This document shows positions 49,555 through 57,888 of a stretch of 64,000 bases of DNA, piece after piece; position 1 is the first letter of the stretch; each line of letters opens with the position of its first letter. The notes beneath the pieces are model-generated. The model ran no database searches. It was not told where the DNA came from and was given only the letters and a program-made list of their open reading frames with translations. This stretch comes from G016234445 sp964438865. GTDB lineage: Bacteria; Chloroflexota; Dehalococcoidia; Tepidiformales; Tepidiformaceae. The stretch is taken from contig CAYTMI010000003.1 of NCBI GenBank assembly GCA_964438865.1, positions 62,001 through 126,000 of the forward strand, in the 5' to 3' direction. The position numbers were made by a program, and so were the translations under genes.

Positions 49555-50353
49555 CCGGCTGCCCCACATCTGGTGTCCGGGGTGCGGTCTCGGTTCGGTT
49601 ATGTCCTGTTACGCAGACTCCGTGCTGTCGCTCGGGCTCCCCGTCGACCAGAACGTGGTCGTCTCGGGGATTGGCTGTACCGGACGGGTCGCCGGGTACC
49701 TCTACATGGACTCGTTCCACACCACCCACGGCCGGGCCATCCCCTTCGCCCTCGGGCTGAAGGTGGCCAACCCGGACCTCAACGTCACGGTCATCAGCGG
49801 CGACGGCGACCTCTCCGCGATCGGCGGCAACCACCTCATCCACGCCGCCCGCAGGAACATCGACATCACCGTCATCTGCGTCAACAACTTCAACTACGGG
49901 ATGACCGGGGGCCAGGCCGGGCCGACAACCCCCTTCGGCGCGACGACGTCGACGACGCCCGGGGGCAACTACGAACAGCCCTTCAACCTGCCCCACCTGG
50001 TGGCGACCGCAGGGGCCGTGTACGTGGCCCGGTGGACATCGCTCCACGTCCGCCAACTGCGCGAGACCTTCCGCGAGGCCTTGCTGAAACCGGGGTTCAG
50101 CTTCGTCGAAGTGCTTGCGCCCTGCCCCGTCGGCTTCGGCAAGGCAAACGACCTGGGCGAAGGCCTGGACGAGATGCGGTTCTACCGGCGGCGAAGCATC
50201 GTCGACCACGACGCTGCCCTGGAGGACGTCGGTCTCAGCATGTCGGAGGACGAGCCAATCGTCCTCGGCAACTTCGTCAACCGCGAGCGGCCGCTCTTCC
50301 GGCCTGCAGTCTCGCGGGAAGCCCTGCGGGAGGTGCTGTATGGCCAGGTATGA
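49499..50353 (+). CDS. korB: 2-oxoacid:ferredoxin oxidoreductase, beta subunit (KorB-like)
   Basis: 284 aa from ATG 49499. 'IWCPGCGLGSVMSCYADSV' holds the cluster-side Cys, and 'SGDGDLSAIGGNHLIHAARR' with 'VNNFNYGMTGGQAGPTTPFG' is the thiamine-diphosphate/Mg motif (GDG...NN). The catalytic centre with KorA. It overlaps korA by 56 bases and the gamma gene by 14 bases. Confidence 0.94.
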   Translation: MATQLVVESHPSDALLRADRLPHIWCPGCGLGSVMSCYADSVLSLGLPVDQNVVVSGIGCTGRVAGYLYMDSFHTTHGRAIPFALGLKVANPDLNVTVISGDGDLSAIGGNHLIHAARRNIDITVICVNNFNYGMTGGQAGPTTPFGATTSTTPGGNYEQPFNLPHLVATAGAVYVARWTSLHVRQLRETFREALLKPGFSFVEVLAPCPVGFGKANDLGEGLDEMRFYRRRSIVDHDAALEDVGLSMSEDEPIVLGNFVNRERPLFRPAVSREALREVLYGQV

Positions 50354-50876
50354 AGTCCGGCTGGCAGGGTTCGGCGGACAGGGCATCATCATGGCCGGCT
50401 ACATTGTCGGCAAGGCGGCCGCGCTCTACGACGGCAAGGACGCGGTCTTCAGCCAGTCCTATGGCCCGGAAGCCCGCGGAGGCGCCTGCGCGGCCGAAGT
50501 CGTCATCGACGACGACAAGGTCGACTACCCGGTCCTGAGCCGCCCCAACATCCTCGTCCTGATGTCCCAGGAGGCGGCCGTCCGCTACTCGGCGGACATG
50601 GCGGAAGACGCGGTCGTCCTGATCGACGAAGACCTGGTGACGGCGGGCGCCGGGAAATACATCCACATGGCCCCCACCAGCCGGCTGGCGGAAGAGATGG
50701 GCCGCCGCCTTGTCGGCAACATCGCCATGCTCGGGTTCCTCACCGGGGTCACGAACGTGGTCAGCCGCGCCGCCATCGAAGAGGCGATCCGCACGACCGT
50801 GCCGGAAAAGACCATCGATCTCAACCTCCGCGCTTTCGGCGCCGGACACGACTACGCCATGAGGTCTCTGCGATGA
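50340..50876 (+). CDS. korC: 2-oxoacid:ferredoxin oxidoreductase, gamma subunit (KorC/PorG-like)
   Basis: 178 aa. 'VRLAGFGGQGIIMAGYIVGK' and 'FSQSYGPEARGGACAAEVVI' are the family signature. It completes a four-subunit Kor (gamma, delta, alpha, beta as separate genes). The stop overlaps the HdrA start by 4 bases (ATGA), linking Kor and Hdr production one to one. Confidence 0.92.
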   Translation: MARYEVRLAGFGGQGIIMAGYIVGKAAALYDGKDAVFSQSYGPEARGGACAAEVVIDDDKVDYPVLSRPNILVLMSQEAAVRYSADMAEDAVVLIDEDLVTAGAGKYIHMAPTSRLAEEMGRRLVGNIAMLGFLTGVTNVVSRAAIEEAIRTTVPEKTIDLNLRAFGAGHDYAMRSLR

Positions 50877-53800
50877 ACGACCAGGTGCTGGTAATCGGCG
50901 GGGGTATCGCCGGCGTCCAGGCTGCACTCGACCTCGCCGACGCGGGCGCCCGGGTGGTGCTCGTCGAACGCTCTCCGGCCATCGGCGGCAAGATGGCCGC
51001 CCTCGACAAGAACTTCCCCACCCTCGACTGCTCGATCTGCATTGAGGCGCCGAAGCTCTCCGAAGTCGAACAACACCCGAACATCGAGATCCTGACGAAC
51101 GCCACGGTCACGAAGGTCGATGGCCATGCCGGGGACTTCCGCGTGGAGATCGACCAGCGCGCCCGGTTCGTCACCAGCGAATGCACCCGCTGCGGCGAAT
51201 GCGTGCCCGCCTGCCCCGTCCTCCTCCGCAACGAATTCGACGTCGGCATGGCGTCGCGCAAGGCGATCTACACCCCGTTCCCCCAGGCGGTCCCCGGCGC
51301 CTACGTCATCGACATAGACCACTGCCTGAACGAACCGCCCAACTACATGCCCTGCAACCGCTGCGGCGAGGCTTGCCCGCCCAAGTGCATCGACTACGGC
51401 ATGCCCCTGCACGAGACGCTCGAACGCCGCGCGGTCTCGATCATCGTCACCACCGGCTTCGAACTGATGGACCCGGCCCTGGTGGCCGAGTACGGCTACG
51501 GCCGACATCTCGACGTCCTCACCTCGATGGAGTTTGAACGGCTGCTGACTGCCGTCGGGCCGACCGGCGGCGAGATCATCCGGCCCTCCAACGGGCGTCA
51601 TCCCAAGAACATCCTCTTCGTGCTGTGCGTCGGCTCCCGGGATGAACGTTTCCACAGTTACTGCTCCCGCTTCTGCTGCATGTATTCGATCAAGCACGCC
51701 TACCAGGCGATCGACCACGGCGTGAAAGACGTCACCGTTCTTTCGATCGACCTGCGCGCCTATGGAAAGGGCTTCGACGCCTTCCTCGACCGCACCCGGG
51801 GCGAGGGCGCCCGCTTCCTCCGCGGCCGGCCGGCCTCGGTCGTCCCCGCCGATGGCCGCCTCAACGTGCGTTACGAAGACACAGCCGCCGCGGCCGTGCG
51901 CGAAGAAGCGTTCGACATGGTCGTCCTCGCGACTGCGGTTCGCCCGCCCGAAGGCCTCGGCGACCTCGCCGCCACGCTCGGCGTCGAGCTGGACAACGAT
52001 GGCTTCATCCGGGCGAACGAAGAGCGAGGAGGGATGACCTTCACCACCCGCCCGGGCATCTACGCCGCCGGGTGCGCCACCGGCCCGAAGGACATCCCCG
52101 ACAGCGTCTCGGAAGCAGGGGCCGCCGCCGCTTCCGCGCTCACCTACGTCGGCACCCGCGATTGGCCGAAGGAGGAGATGGCAGAGGCCATGCCCTCCGA
52201 TGGTGAGGTTCGCACCGGCGTCTTCGTCTGCCACTGCGGCAGCAACATCGCCGGCGTCGTCGATGTCCCGCGCGTCGTGGAATACGCGAAGACGCTCCCC
52301 ACGGTCGTCCACTCCCAGTCCCAGATGTTCAGCTGCGCCGGGAACACCCAGGCGGAAATCGGCCGCGTCATCCGCGAAAACGGCATCAACCGGGTCGTCG
52401 TCGCCGCCTGTTCTCCCAAGACGCATGAGCCCACCTTCAAGCGCGTCCTCCTCCGCGCCGGGCTGAACCCCTACCTCCTGGAGATGGTGAACCTCCGCAA
52501 CCAGGACTCGTGGGTCCACAAGGGTGAACACGAAGCAGCGACAGAGAAAGCCTTCGACATGGTCCGCATGGGCGTGCGCAAGGCCGCGCTCTTGACCGCC
52601 CTCAGCGAAGGCACCCAGCCGGTCGTCCAGACGGCCCTCGTCATCGGCGGCGGAGTGGCCGGGATGATGGCGGCGACGAACCTCGCTGAGCAGGGCTACA
52701 CCACCCACCTGGTCGACCGCTCCCACGCTCCCGGCGGGATGCTCCGTGAACTCGGCCAACTGGCGCCCTCCGGCATCGAGGCCCGCGGTCTGCTCTCGAA
52801 CCTCGCCCGGGAGATGCTCCAGGCCGGCGTCCAGGTCCATCGCGGGGTCGAGGTCGAACAAATCGGCGGCCACGTCGGTGACTTCGCCGCCCGGCTCAGC
52901 GACGGCACGGAAGTCCAGGCCGGCGCGGTCATCCTCGCGATGGGCGCGAAGCCGTACCGGCCGACCGAGTTCCACTACCCCGAAGACGCCACCGTCATCA
53001 CCAACCTCGAACTCGAGACGAAAGACGACGTCGGCGAGCACGTCACCTTCGTCGGCTGCGTGGGTTCGCGGCTGGACGGGCGGGGCTGCTCGCGCTACTG
53101 CTGCGAATCGATGGTCCACCAGGCGCTCCGCCTGCGGCAGGAGGGCAAGCGTGTCCGCGTGCTCTACCGGGACATTCGGACCTTCAGCCGCCACGCCGAA
53201 GAGGAGTACACCCAGGCCCTCCGCGCAGGCGTCCAGTTCTTCAAGTACGACCCCGCAGCCGAGCCGGAAGAGGCCATCACCTACGAGAACGGCCTGGTGA
53301 CGGTCGACGACGCCCTCAGCGGCGCCCGAATAGCCATCCCCACGGACACGCTCGTCCTGACGGTCGGGTTCGAACCCGTGGAAGAGACGATCTCCCAACA
53401 GTTGAAGGTGGCGCACAGCGAAGACGGCTTCCTCCTCGAACGCCACCCGAAGCTCGGTCCCGCCGAGGCCGGTTCAGCCGGCATCTACCTGGCGGGGACG
53501 GCCCAGTACCCGAAGGATGTCCGCGAGACGGTCGCGCAGGCCCTCGCAGCCGCATCGAAGGCGGGCATCCTCCTCTCCCGCGACACCATCGAGAAGGAGC
53601 CGATTACCGCCCACGTCGACCTCGACAAGTGCACCGTCTGCGGCCGCTGCGTCCCGGTCTGCCCCTTCGCCGCCATCGAACTCATCGGCCCCGTGAAGAC
53701 CGGCGAGATCCGTTTCATCGAAGCAGCCTGCGAGGGCTGCGGGACCTGCGCCGCCGAATGCAACTTCGATGCGATTACGATGCCGTACTTCACGAAGGAG

Positions 53801-54253
53801 CAGGTCTTCGCGCAGATCGACGCCGCGTTGCTCAACAACCCGCAGGAGAAAGTGCTCGTCTACGCTTGCAACTGGTGTTCGTATGCCGGCGCCGACCAGG
53901 CGGGCATCGAAAAGGTCCAGTACCCCGCGTCCGGCCGCGTCATCCGGACCATGTGCTCGGGCCGCATCGAAGAGGACTTCATCGGCCGCGCGTTCGACCG
54001 GGGAGCGGGGGCTGTCCTCCTCACCGGCTGCCGCCTGGGCGACTGCCACTACATCGACGCCAACCACCAGACCCTGAAGCGCTTCAACTTCTGGCAACGG
54101 AAGTTCGCCCGCAAGGGGATTGCCGAAGAGCGGCTGCAACTGCAATGGGTCTCTGCCTCCGAAGGCAAGATGTTCGCCGCCAAGATGCGGGAAATGGACG
54201 AAGTCGTGCGGCGCCACGCCTCCAGCCTGGCGGCCGAGGAGGTGCTGGTATGA
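50873..54253 (+). CDS. HdrA-HdrA-MvhD fusion electron-bifurcation flavoprotein
   Basis: 1126 aa. First HdrA unit: FAD fold 'VIGGGIAGVQAALDLADAG', HdrA signature 'FPTLDCSICIEAPKLSEVEQ', and ferredoxin motifs 'CTRCGECVPACP' and 'CNRCGEACPPKC'. Second unit from about 440: 'VFVCHCGSNIAGVVDV' and 'VVVAACSPKTHEPTFKRVLL', then a second FAD fold 'VIGGGVAGMMAATNLAEQG' around 590. Two ferredoxin clusters 'CTVCGRCVPVCPFAAIEL' and 'CEGCGTCAAECNFDAI' lie around 919-965. The C-terminal MvhD domain has 'VYACNWCSYAGADQAG'. In methanogens HdrA bifurcates electrons between a disulfide and ferredoxin. Here Kor could donate or accept ferredoxin electrons, and MvhD would normally link a hydrogenase or formate dehydrogenase, absent in the window. 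Confidence 0.93.
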   Translation: MNDQVLVIGGGIAGVQAALDLADAGARVVLVERSPAIGGKMAALDKNFPTLDCSICIEAPKLSEVEQHPNIEILTNATVTKVDGHAGDFRVEIDQRARFVTSECTRCGECVPACPVLLRNEFDVGMASRKAIYTPFPQAVPGAYVIDIDHCLNEPPNYMPCNRCGEACPPKCIDYGMPLHETLERRAVSIIVTTGFELMDPALVAEYGYGRHLDVLTSMEFERLLTAVGPTGGEIIRPSNGRHPKNILFVLCVGSRDERFHSYCSRFCCMYSIKHAYQAIDHGVKDVTVLSIDLRAYGKGFDAFLDRTRGEGARFLRGRPASVVPADGRLNVRYEDTAAAAVREEAFDMVVLATAVRPPEGLGDLAATLGVELDNDGFIRANEERGGMTFTTRPGIYAAGCATGPKDIPDSVSEAGAAAASALTYVGTRDWPKEEMAEAMPSDGEVRTGVFVCHCGSNIAGVVDVPRVVEYAKTLPTVVHSQSQMFSCAGNTQAEIGRVIRENGINRVVVAACSPKTHEPTFKRVLLRAGLNPYLLEMVNLRNQDSWVHKGEHEAATEKAFDMVRMGVRKAALLTALSEGTQPVVQTALVIGGGVAGMMAATNLAEQGYTTHLVDRSHAPGGMLRELGQLAPSGIEARGLLSNLAREMLQAGVQVHRGVEVEQIGGHVGDFAARLSDGTEVQAGAVILAMGAKPYRPTEFHYPEDATVITNLELETKDDVGEHVTFVGCVGSRLDGRGCSRYCCESMVHQALRLRQEGKRVRVLYRDIRTFSRHAEEEYTQALRAGVQFFKYDPAAEPEEAITYENGLVTVDDALSGARIAIPTDTLVLTVGFEPVEETISQQLKVAHSEDGFLLERHPKLGPAEAGSAGIYLAGTAQYPKDVRETVAQALAAASKAGILLSRDTIEKEPITAHVDLDKCTVCGRCVPVCPFAAIELIGPVKTGEIRFIEAACEGCGTCAAECNFDAITMPYFTKEQVFAQIDAALLNNPQEKVLVYACNWCSYAGADQAGIEKVQYPASGRVIRTMCSGRIEEDFIGRAFDRGAGAVLLTGCRLGDCHYIDANHQTLKRFNFWQRKFARKGIAEERLQLQWVSASEGKMFAAKMREMDEVVRRHASSLAAEEVLV

Positions 54254-54447
54254 CTGCCTTCGCTCCCGAGGTCATCCTGCTCGACGACGAGCGCTGGGAC
54301 CGTGTCCTGGCGGCTACTCGCGGCGAAGCGGGGGCATGTTTCCAGTGCGGGACGTGCACTGCTGTCTGCCCCTGGGGGCTCGTCGCCGGGCCGACGATCG
54401 GCGTCCGTTCGGTGATGCGAAAGGCCCAACTTGGCGTCGACGGCTGA
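54250..54447 (+). CDS. HdrC N-terminal half, ending at an in-frame TGA
   Basis: 65 codons from ATG 54250 (ATGA overlap with the HdrA gene) to TGA 54445-54447. 'CFQCGTCTAVCPWGLVAG' is the first of the two HdrC 4Fe-4S motifs. The same frame continues past the TGA with 'AEAAWRCTTCGACESRCPHQ', the second HdrC motif, and on into HdrB. On its own this fragment would be half a ferredoxin domain. See the companion entry at 54508-55455 and the finding on the TGA. Confidence 0.6.
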   Translation: MTAFAPEVILLDDERWDRVLAATRGEAGACFQCGTCTAVCPWGLVAGPTIGVRSVMRKAQLGVDG

Positions 54448-54507
54448 GCCGAAGCGGCCTGGCGATGCACCACCTGTGGCGCCTGCGAATCCCGCTGCCC
54501 GCACCAG

Positions 54508-55455
54508 GTGCCGATCAGCGACGTCATGCTCGGGCTCCGCAAGCTCGCCTGGGACGAAGGCGCCGTGCCGGCCGGGCTTGCTGGCGTGATGTGGGACCTC
54601 CACTGGGACGGAAACCCCTGGGGACGGCCGCCGTCGCGCCGTTCAGCCTGGGCCGCGGGGCTCGACATCCCTCGCTTCGACCCCGCCGAACACACCGCGC
54701 TGCTCTATATCGGCTGCACCGCTTCCTACGACGGCCGCGCCCAGAAGGTTGCCCGGGCGGTCGCGAGCTTGCTGCGGGCGGGCAACGTCCGCTTCGGCAC
54801 GCTGGGCGACGACGAGCCCTGCTGCGGCGACCCGGCGCGCTCCTTGGGGAACGCCGGCTACCTCGAAGAAATGGTGGCCAACAACACCCGTCAGTTCCGG
54901 GAGGCGGGAGTCACCAACATCGTCACTGTCTCGCCGCACTGCTACGACACCTTCGCGCAGCACTACGACACCGGCGGCAGCGGCTTCCAGGTCATGCACT
55001 ACAGCCAGGCCCTCCGCGACCTCGTGGCCAAAGGGCAGATCGCTTTCGAGGGGGTCGCCGGCCAGACCGTGACCTTCCACGACCCCTGTTACCTCGCCCG
55101 TCACCACGACGAGACAGAGGCGCCGCGCACCATCCTCGCCGCCATCCCCGGGCTGGCGCTCAACGAAATGAGCCGCTCACGTTCGGAGACGCTGTGTTGT
55201 GGTGGCGGCGGCGGCCGGATGTGGATGGAGACCCCGGCGCCCGAGCGCTTCGCCGAGTCCCGAGTAAGGGAAGCGGCTGGCACGGGCGCGTCGCTCCTCG
55301 CCACCACCTGCCCTCACTGCATCGCCTGCCTCGAAGACGGGCTCGGCCTCGCCGGCGCACGCGACCTCAAGGTCATCGACCTCGCGGAACTGGCGATGCT
55401 CGCCGGGCCTTTCCAGCCCGCGGTGGCCGCCCCAAGCGAAGGAGCCAGGCAATGA
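54508..55455 (+). CDS. HdrB (with HdrC second half upstream), part of an HdrC-HdrB fusion
   Basis: 315 aa from GTG 54508, but homology in the same frame begins upstream at 54448, so the natural protein is an HdrC-HdrB fusion of 401 codons starting at 54250 with TGA at codon 66. HdrB part: two cysteine-rich CCG domains, first 'YIGCTASYD', 'DEPCCGDPARS' and 'SPHCYDTF'; second 'FHDPCYLARHH', 'ETLCCGGGGGRMW' and 'TTCPHCIACL'. These hold the non-cubane 4Fe-4S pair of heterodisulfide reductase. The stop overlaps etfA by 4 bases. Whether a full fusion is made depends on the TGA. Confidence 0.8.
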   Translation: MPISDVMLGLRKLAWDEGAVPAGLAGVMWDLHWDGNPWGRPPSRRSAWAAGLDIPRFDPAEHTALLYIGCTASYDGRAQKVARAVASLLRAGNVRFGTLGDDEPCCGDPARSLGNAGYLEEMVANNTRQFREAGVTNIVTVSPHCYDTFAQHYDTGGSGFQVMHYSQALRDLVAKGQIAFEGVAGQTVTFHDPCYLARHHDETEAPRTILAAIPGLALNEMSRSRSETLCCGGGGGRMWMETPAPERFAESRVREAAGTGASLLATTCPHCIACLEDGLGLAGARDLKVIDLAELAMLAGPFQPAVAAPSEGARQ

Positions 55456-56468
55456 TCGCGCCCTCCTACACCCCCGCGGAAGCAACCGGCATCTGGGTCT
55501 TCCTCGAACACGACCGCGGACAGCTCGCGCCCGTCAGCCTTGAGATGCTCGCGAAGGCGCGGGAGCTCGCCTCGCAATCGGGCGCTCCCCTGGCCGGGCT
55601 CCTCATGGGGCACGAACTCGACGCCATCGCCGCGGAAGCCAGCCACCTCGACCTCGACCGCCTCCTCGTCGTCTCCCACCCGCTCCTGGACGTGTTCACC
55701 GCCGAGGCCTACGCCCACGCCGCCCGCGACGTGGTCATCCGGCAGCGCCCGGACATTCTCCTCCTCGGGGCGACCCCGTACGGACGCGACCTTGCCGGGC
55801 GCCTCGCCGTCACGCTCCGCACCGGACTCACCGCCGACTGCACGGCTCTCTCCCTGGACCCGGCGAACGGCCTCCTCCTCGGCGAGGTGAGCGGATTCGG
55901 CGGCGGCATCCTCGCCACGATCGCCTGTGCTAATCACCGCCCCCAGATGGCGACCGTCCGGCCGGGTGTCTTCGCCCGCACCGAAACACGACGGGCCGCC
56001 GCCGCCGCGATAGACCTCTTCCAGGTCGACATCCCCACGAGCGCGCGGCCAGTCACCGTCCTCGGCCGCGATCGACAGGAACGGGCCGACATTTCACGCG
56101 CCGACCGCCTCGTTGTCGCTGGCGCCGGCGCGCGCGGCCAGCTCCCCCTGATCGAAGCGCTGGCCGGAGCGCTCCATGCCGAGATCGGCGCCACCCGCGT
56201 CGCCGTCGATGAAGGTTGGGCCGGGCGCGAACGCCAGGTCGGCCAGACCGGGGTGATCACGCGGCCGAAACTCGCGATCGTCTGCGGCGCCAGCGGGGCA
56301 ACCCAGTTCACGGTCGGCATCGACCAGGCCGAGTTCGTTGTCGCCCTGAATAACGACCCGGAAGCGCCCATCTTCGAACAGGCCGACATCTGCGTTGTCG
56401 ATGACCTCTCAGCGGTCGTCCGTGCGCTGGTGGCCGAGTTCGAATCGCACGGAGAAGGTGCCCCATGA
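55452..56468 (+). CDS. etfA: electron-transfer flavoprotein alpha subunit
   Basis: 338 aa from ATG 55452. The C-terminal FAD domain has 'VITRPKLAIVCGASGATQFT' and 'VALNNDPEAPIFEQADICVV', the ETF-alpha signature with Asn-Asn in place of the usual Ile-Asn-Lys run. In an Hdr operon this likely forms Etf-Hdr contacts, feeding electrons from acyl-CoA or NADH oxidation into, or out of, the HdrA flavins. It overlaps the HdrB and etfB genes by 4 bases on either side. Confidence 0.93.
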   Translation: MIAPSYTPAEATGIWVFLEHDRGQLAPVSLEMLAKARELASQSGAPLAGLLMGHELDAIAAEASHLDLDRLLVVSHPLLDVFTAEAYAHAARDVVIRQRPDILLLGATPYGRDLAGRLAVTLRTGLTADCTALSLDPANGLLLGEVSGFGGGILATIACANHRPQMATVRPGVFARTETRRAAAAAIDLFQVDIPTSARPVTVLGRDRQERADISRADRLVVAGAGARGQLPLIEALAGALHAEIGATRVAVDEGWAGRERQVGQTGVITRPKLAIVCGASGATQFTVGIDQAEFVVALNNDPEAPIFEQADICVVDDLSAVVRALVAEFESHGEGAP

Positions 56469-57301
56469 ACGGCGAACTCCACAGCCTCGTCTGCCTGAAA
56501 GTGGTCCCCAAGTCGGAGGAAGTGACGGTCGACCGGGAGACCCGCACGCTCGACCGGGGCCAGGCGCGCTCCGAGATCAACCCGCCCGACATGAACGCCC
56601 TTGAGATGGCCCTCGCGCTGAAGGACCGTCACGGTGGGCGCGTGTCGCTGCTTTCCATGGGTCCGCCCTTCGTCGTGCCCATGCTCCGCGCGGCCCTGGC
56701 GATGGGTGCGGACTCCGCCTTCCTCCTGAGCGACCGCGCCTTCGGCGGCGCCGACACCCTCGCCACATCGCTCACCCTCGCGGCTGCCATCCGCAAGATC
56801 GGCGATGTCGACCTCGTCTTCTGCGGCGAAGAGTCATCCGACGGGGCGACGGCCCAGGTACCGCCAGGGATCGCAGCCTGGCTGGACCTCCCCCAGGCCA
56901 CCTACGCCCACTCGGTCGACTTCGACCCCGTGCGGCGTCACGTCCGGGTGGTGCGCGAAGTCCACGACGGCGAAGAGACGCTGGACGTGCCGCTCCCCGC
57001 CGTGCTCTCCGTGAAGGTAAGCACGAACGAGCCCAGGTTCATGGACACCGCTCGCTTTGCCTGTCTCCGCGCCAATGACCCGGTGACAACCTGGACGGCA
57101 GCCGACCTCGACGTCGACCCCGGGCACCTCGGTGGCGCCGGCTCTCCCACCTCCGTGACGGGCCTGACCGAGGCCGCGGGCGCGGGCAGCGGACGCCGCC
57201 GCGAAGTGCTGAAAGGCACGCCGGAAGAGGAAGCTCACCTGTTGTACGAACGGATAACCGAGTTCTTGCGGGGCACGAGCACACCCGCGCGGGGAGGTTG
57301 A
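56465..57301 (+). CDS. etfB: electron-transfer flavoprotein beta subunit
   Basis: 278 aa. 'HSLVCLKVVPKSEEVTVDRE' and 'NPPDMNALEMALALKDRHGG' are the ETF-beta N-terminal signature, and 'DLVFCGEESSDGATAQVPPG' the AMP/flavin-binding loop. Partner of the etfA product. Whether it is the bifurcating type (FAD in place of AMP) cannot be settled here, but the Kor-Hdr-Etf context favours it. Confidence 0.92.
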   Translation: MNGELHSLVCLKVVPKSEEVTVDRETRTLDRGQARSEINPPDMNALEMALALKDRHGGRVSLLSMGPPFVVPMLRAALAMGADSAFLLSDRAFGGADTLATSLTLAAAIRKIGDVDLVFCGEESSDGATAQVPPGIAAWLDLPQATYAHSVDFDPVRRHVRVVREVHDGEETLDVPLPAVLSVKVSTNEPRFMDTARFACLRANDPVTTWTAADLDVDPGHLGGAGSPTSVTGLTEAAGAGSGRRREVLKGTPEEEAHLLYERITEFLRGTSTPARGG

Positions 57302-57302
57302 A

Positions 57303-57773
57303 ATGCGCATTTCCGTCTACGAAATCGACGCCACGACTGGTGCTGGGGCAGCAACGCTCGAAGAGAACTTCGGCGCCCGGCTAGCGCAGCACTCGCTCCT
57401 GGAGGCAGCGGCACACCTCGAACGGGTCATCTCCGCAGCGCCCCCGGCCGACCCCTGGTACGACGAACTCCACGCCGCGATCCGGGGCTGCACGCTGGCC
57501 GTCGAATATCACCTGAACTCCATCCACGGGCCGGACGGGATCCGCGAATCGATCGGCCGAGCCGAGCCCCGGCTCCTGCCGCGAATTGAGAGCCTCGACA
57601 CCGCCCTGACCCGCCTGCTCCTCGAATTCTGGGAAGCGAAGGAACCGGCGGTCGACCGGCGGTCGGCACTGTTGCAGTCGCTCGGCACGCTGGCCGGGAA
57701 GCTGCGCCGGGCGGCAAGCGGAGAGTTCGCCATCGACTACGAGTGGACCACAGCCATCGGCGGCGAAGACTAA
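57303..57773 (+). CDS. conserved hypothetical protein after etfB
   Basis: 156 aa, one base after the etfB stop and clearly in the operon. Mainly helical: 'LAQHSLLEAAAHLERVISA' and 'TLAVEYHLNSIHGPDGIRES'. His-rich helices are loosely like hemerythrin or helical-bundle proteins, but the full His set is not seen. Function unknown; possibly a small partner of the Etf-Hdr complex. Confidence 0.7.
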   Translation: MRISVYEIDATTGAGAATLEENFGARLAQHSLLEAAAHLERVISAAPPADPWYDELHAAIRGCTLAVEYHLNSIHGPDGIRESIGRAEPRLLPRIESLDTALTRLLLEFWEAKEPAVDRRSALLQSLGTLAGKLRRAASGEFAIDYEWTTAIGGED

Positions 57774-57888
57774 CGGCGGCTTCCCGGCCCGGGACCACCA
57801 CGCCCCCACCGAAAGGGGTACGCTTCGAGCGCCTCAGCCTCTGCCTTCGGAGCCAGGGTTGGCAAGGCCATGGCCCGGAGGACTGCGC

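Noticed and set aside
50852..53446. Long minus-strand open frame opposite the HdrA fusion
   Set aside because: Same GC-driven effect. The plus-strand protein has two FAD folds and ferredoxin motifs, and the antisense one has none.
48059..57773. A methanogen-type Mvh-Hdr complex
   Set aside because: No MvhA or MvhG hydrogenase and no FrhB/FdhB partner are present. Only the MvhD domain occurs, as a fusion.
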